A stretch of 64,000 nucleotides of DNA from positions 29,820 to 93,819 of the forward strand of contig CAJGDP010000004.1 in the NCBI GenBank assembly GCA_904502235.1, read 5' to 3'. Below are positions 61,436-64,000 of this stretch, piece after piece; positions within the stretch are counted from its first letter, which is position 1, and each line of letters opens with the position of its first letter. Position numbers and translations under genes: made by a program. Under the pieces are notes generated by a model that worked only from the letters and a program-made list of their open reading frames with translations, was not told the origin of the DNA and did no database searches. The stretch comes from an uncultured Bacteroidaceae bacterium. GTDB taxonomy: Bacteria; Bacteroidota; Bacteroidia; Bacteroidales; Bacteroidaceae.

Positions 61436-62622
61436 TGAACGATATAGAAAATCCCTTGACGCTATACTCGCTCAACAGTATCGTACGCGAGGCTGTCAGT
61501 GCCGCATTGCCATCCCGTTATTGGATAACAGGCGAATTGAGCGAGGTGCGCGAAGCGGTCAACGGACATTGTTACATAGAACTTGTGCAACGCGATGAGG
61601 CTACGGGCGAACTCGTTGCAAAGGCGCGAGGAACAATTTGGGCACGTATATATTCGCTTCTGTCCCCCTATTTTCTTGAACAGACAGGGCATAGATTCAC
61701 TCAAGGTCTCAAGGTGTTGTTGCAGGTAAGCGTGAATTTCCATGAACTTTATGGATATACACTCGATGTCTGCGACATAGAACCTGCATACACCATCGGC
61801 GATATGGCACGCAAACGCCAGATGGTTATCAGACAACTCACCGATGAAGGCGTAATAAATCTCAACAAGGAACTTCCGTTCCCGTTGTTGCCACAACGTG
61901 TGGCTGTTATATCATCATCGGCAGCAGCCGGCTATGGCGACTTCTGCGACCAGTTGCATAACAATGCCTATGGCTTTGTTTTTTATACCAAGCTGTTCCC
62001 AGCCCCCATGCAGGGTAACGGCGTAGAGCAGGGAATAATAGATGCTTTTGACAGCATTGCCCGTGATTCCGACTTCTGGGATGTGGTGGTTATAATACGC
62101 GGTGGCGGTGCAGTGAGCGAACTCTCTTGCTTCGATACCTATGAACTCGCCAACAACTGTGCGCAGTTCCCATTGCCCGTTATTACGGGCATAGGACACC
62201 GGCGCGATGAGAGTGTGCTGGATATTGTGGCGCATACAAGTGCAAAGACACCCACGGCAGCGGCAGAGCTCCTTATACATGCCATGCTTGCTCAAGCCGG
62301 CTGGCTTGCCGATGTGCAGCAAGGTGTGGTGTCGGCAGTCCGTAGCAGAGTAGATGCAGAAAAACTTCGCTTGCAGTCATTGTTGCAACGCATACCTGTT
62401 GCAACGGCACTTTTTATGCAAGGACTGCATCACAAACTCGACCTTTGTCAAAAATATATCGACGCCTCGTCGCCCGAACGCATTCTTGCTCTCGGCTACA
62501 GTATAACAAGAATCAACGGGAAGGCAGTACGTTCAACCGACGATATAATGCCGGGTGATGAGATTGTTACAACCGTAAGCGGTGGAAGTTTTACAAGTAA
62601 AGTAACAGATAATAATCAATAA
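61432..62622 (+). CDS. xseA: Exodeoxyribonuclease VII large subunit
   Basis: 396 residues from the ATG at 61432, which overlaps the mnmA stop; an ATG at 61417 is also in frame. The N-terminal OB-fold (about 10-110: RYWITGELSEVR, GHCYIELVQRD) is followed by the catalytic region with RVAVISSSAAAGYGDF, PAPMQGNGVEQGI, VVVIIRGGGAVSELSCFD and GIGHRRDESVLD. The C-terminal part includes LALGYSITRINGK. The enzyme degrades single-stranded DNA with XseB, encoded directly after it. Confidence 0.95.
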   Translation: MMNDIENPLTLYSLNSIVREAVSAALPSRYWITGELSEVREAVNGHCYIELVQRDEATGELVAKARGTIWARIYSLLSPYFLEQTGHRFTQGLKVLLQVSVNFHELYGYTLDVCDIEPAYTIGDMARKRQMVIRQLTDEGVINLNKELPFPLLPQRVAVISSSAAAGYGDFCDQLHNNAYGFVFYTKLFPAPMQGNGVEQGIIDAFDSIARDSDFWDVVVIIRGGGAVSELSCFDTYELANNCAQFPLPVITGIGHRRDESVLDIVAHTSAKTPTAAAELLIHAMLAQAGWLADVQQGVVSAVRSRVDAEKLRLQSLLQRIPVATALFMQGLHHKLDLCQKYIDASSPERILALGYSITRINGKAVRSTDDIMPGDEIVTTVSGGSFTSKVTDNNQ

Positions 62623-62817
62623 ATGGAAAATATAACATACGCACAGGCGGTTGAACGCCTCGAAGAGATAATGAATTCAATTCAGGGTGGTGGAATGGAC
62701 GTGGACAAGTTGGCTGTAGCTCTTAAGGAAGCATCGGAACTTGTGCAATTCTGCCGTGGCAAATTATATAAGGTGGACGAGGAGGTAAAGCAATTGCTCG
62801 AGGATATTGAAGGCTAG
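62623..62817 (+). CDS. xseB: Exodeoxyribonuclease VII small subunit
   Basis: 64 residues starting on the base after the xseA stop. A helical hairpin with the family text YAQAVERLEEIMNSIQ and EASELVQFCRGKLYKVDEEV. Several copies bind one XseA. Codon spacing and the zero gap point to translational coupling. Confidence 0.95.
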   Translation: MENITYAQAVERLEEIMNSIQGGGMDVDKLAVALKEASELVQFCRGKLYKVDEEVKQLLEDIEG

Positions 62818-62918
62818 GAGCAATACCCCTTTCTGTCGTGTTTTGTTAAAAATAAATAATTTGTTCCGCATTTTAGTGAAAAGTTATTTAACCATGTTTA
62901 ATGTAAATAATTTTTGTT

Positions 62919-62926
62919 TATTTTCG
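62919..62926 (+). promoter_or_regulatory. Possible -7 box of the leader transcript
   Basis: TATTTTCG (one mismatch to TAnnTTTG) lies 20 bases before the small ORF start. TTTA at 62897-62900 is an imperfect -33. The preceding 100 bases after xseB are AT-rich with nothing else recognisable. Confidence 0.4.
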
Positions 62927-62946
62927 CACACAACAAAACACAAACA

Positions 62947-63114
62947 ATGAACGGTTCAAACACATATACCCATACCAATATAGGCGAAGCAGATGCATGT
63001 GCAGTTGCTTGTATGTGTAATACCTTGAACCATAGTGTTCTACAAGCCCCCCTGAATTCGGGATATACATATGATATGATGCGTTATCGTGTGGCAAACT
63101 CTGCCCTGCGATAA
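62947..63114 (+). CDS. Small 55-residue ORF, candidate leader peptide
   Basis: ATG after an A-rich stretch typical of Bacteroidales starts; 55 codons, no signal peptide. The middle contains a cysteine cluster (ACAVACMCN: Cys18, Cys22, Cys24). The last 12 codons and the stop lie inside an intrinsic terminator (63079-63126), with the next gene only 26 bases beyond and no promoter visible in between. That geometry resembles a transcription attenuator. Alternatives are a free-standing small gene or a non-coding RNA of about 200 bases. I recognise no family. Confidence 0.45.
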   Translation: MNGSNTYTHTNIGEADACAVACMCNTLNHSVLQAPLNSGYTYDMMRYRVANSALR

Positions 63115-63126
63115 CGCATTTTTTTG
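63079..63126 (+). terminator. Intrinsic terminator within the leader, before the cohesin-like gene
   Basis: Perfect 11-bp arms (63079-63089 and 63109-63119), extra GGCA/TGCC pairing inside the loop, and a seven- to eight-T run. It overlaps the 3' end of the small ORF and ends 26 bases before the next start. Confidence 0.88.
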
Positions 63127-63151
63127 TTGACAGAAAATAAACTATAACAAT

Positions 63152-63760
63152 ATGAAAAAACTATTACAAATCCTATTATTGATTCTTGTAGCCGTGCCGG
63201 CGTTGCACGCACAGGATGCCCAGCGCATATACATAAAGGTGGGCGATACCACCAATTCTGCTGCCGTGCCGTTGGAACTATACCTCAACGCCCCCACATT
63301 GGATATCACAGCTATGGAGATATATCTTGCCCTTCCCCAAGGCGCAACCATGCAGGCTGGTGTGCTCTCCTCCGGCTGTGCGCAAACACATACACTCGTT
63401 GAGGGCGCTACACCAAGCGGACACTTTGTCTCTATAGCAAGCTGTGAACTTGCAGGTATTGCATCGTCCGAGACCCCCGTTTGCACATGGTTGTGCGACT
63501 TCTCACAACTTGCCAACGGCGAGTATAGCATAAATGCAACAGATTTGTTCGCAGTATCCGTAACCACTGACGGAGTAGAGAACTATACCGCAGAAAACCA
63601 GGAAGAGAAACTCGCTCTCCGCAACGGAGCAGTAACATCAATAGAGGAAATGCTGTATAACAAAGGCGGACAAAAGATTTACAACCTGAAAGGTCAACTT
63701 CTTTCAGTGCCTCAAAAGGGTGCAATAAACATCATTAACGGCAAAAAAGTAAGACTATGA
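63152..63760 (+). CDS. Secreted cohesin-like protein with T9SS-like C-terminal tail
   Basis: 202 residues. Signal peptide (cleavage after LHA, residue 20). Residues about 25-148 form a beta-rich domain resembling cohesins and the domain at 1370-1497 of the CotH protein (IYIKVGDT, AMEIYLALPQGATM, NGEYSINATDLFAV). The last 40 residues (SIEEMLYNKGGQKIYNLKGQ, NIINGKKVRL) look like a T9SS type A sorting tail or its relative. The stop overlaps the start of a dockerin protein gene (ATGA), suggesting a matched pair. The cohesin assignment is by pattern only. Confidence 0.7.
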   Translation: MKKLLQILLLILVAVPALHAQDAQRIYIKVGDTTNSAAVPLELYLNAPTLDITAMEIYLALPQGATMQAGVLSSGCAQTHTLVEGATPSGHFVSIASCELAGIASSETPVCTWLCDFSQLANGEYSINATDLFAVSVTTDGVENYTAENQEEKLALRNGAVTSIEEMLYNKGGQKIYNLKGQLLSVPQKGAINIINGKKVRL

Positions 63761-64000
63761 AAAAGATATTTACAATGTTGCTCTGTGCCTTGGCGCTCAC
63801 AGCTACAGCAATGGCAGACACCGCTTTGCACCCAGCCGACACCGACGGCGATGGCAGAGTAACCATAGCCGATGCACAACTCATATACGATTATATCCTT
63901 GGCACAGCCGATGATAGTTTGACCACTGAACAGGTAGATATTAATGGTGATGGTAAAGTTGATACAGCCGACGTGGTTGAGGTATATGTGGAGATGAAAA
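63757..64000 (+). CDS. Secreted dockerin type I protein, N-terminal part (cut by window end)
   Basis: Starts inside the preceding stop (ATGA). Signal peptide with cleavage near TAMA (residue 20). Two calcium-binding dockerin repeats follow: DTDGDGRVTIADAQLIYDYI (28-47) and DINGDGKVDTADVVEVYV (61-78). The remainder lies outside the window, so its catalytic or structural part is unknown. Type I dockerins dock to cohesins; the gene just upstream encodes a cohesin-like protein. Confidence 0.88.
   Translation, partial: MKKIFTMLLCALALTATAMADTALHPADTDGDGRVTIADAQLIYDYILGTADDSLTTEQVDINGDGKVDTADVVEVYVEMK

Noticed and set aside
1..64000. CRISPR arrays, insertion sequences, prophage genes, tRNA or rRNA
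   Set aside because: No regularly spaced repeats, transposase, integrase, phage structural gene or tRNA/rRNA sequence was recognised on either strand.

Overview
The window looks like a chromosomal segment of a gut-type Bacteroidales bacterium (Bacteroidota). The evidence is two SusC/SusD pairs, Bacteroidota-type promoters (TTTG about 17-20 bases upstream of TAnnTTTG), A-rich rather than Shine-Dalgarno translation starts, many lipoprotein signals, GH92 mannosidases, and type IX secretion (T9SS) regulators together with proteins carrying T9SS-like C-terminal tails. The T9SS parts argue against a typical human-gut Bacteroides sensu stricto and point towards a Prevotella-, Paraprevotella- or Muribaculaceae-like lineage. 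Genus cannot be fixed from this sequence alone. I saw no tRNA, rRNA, insertion sequence, prophage or CRISPR array.

Layout. 1-9 kb: the tail of an RND efflux pump, then a minus-strand mannoside operon (GH5, ROK sugar kinase, two GH92) with a separately transcribed GH130 phosphorylase upstream. This suits stepwise breakdown of alpha-mannose-capped, beta-mannosyl-cored glycans such as N-glycans. 8.9-14 kb: SlyD, chorismate synthase, and a membrane protein coupled to a lipoprotein that carries a CxxCH haem-type motif. 14-30 kb: a six-gene block of two repeated units, each FAS1 lipoprotein-SusC-SusD, with no enzyme and no local regulator. 30-37.6 kb: rubredoxin, then a convergent operon holding PorW, PorX, TsaE, a small unknown and a YgiQ radical SAM protein. 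37.9-41.6 kb: two FKBP isomerases, an Lrp/AsnC regulator, and a fusion of a C26 glutamine-amidotransferase-like hydrolase with an M19 dipeptidase. 41.7-46.4 kb: a 1564-residue CotH-kinase protein with F5/8C, dockerin, cohesin-like and T9SS-tail regions.

46.5-62.8 kb is mostly housekeeping: pdxB, acpP-fabF-rnc, folB, class II ribonucleotide reductase, dnaA, dnaX, a DivIC/FtsB-like protein, a phosphodiesterase with a cytidylate-kinase-like protein, a MATE exporter, mnmA, xseA and xseB. 62.8-64 kb: a small ORF overlapping an intrinsic terminator (candidate leader/attenuator), then a coupled pair encoding a secreted cohesin-like protein with a T9SS-like tail and a dockerin protein cut by the window end.

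The most interesting themes are: (i) the duplicated FAS1-SusC-SusD block; (ii) the T9SS regulatory genes found with candidate cargo that carries dockerin and cohesin-like modules, which suggests a secreted, surface-assembled complex; (iii) the leader-ORF/terminator arrangement; and (iv) a perfect 22-bp inverted repeat that supplies divergent promoter elements to dnaX and divIC.
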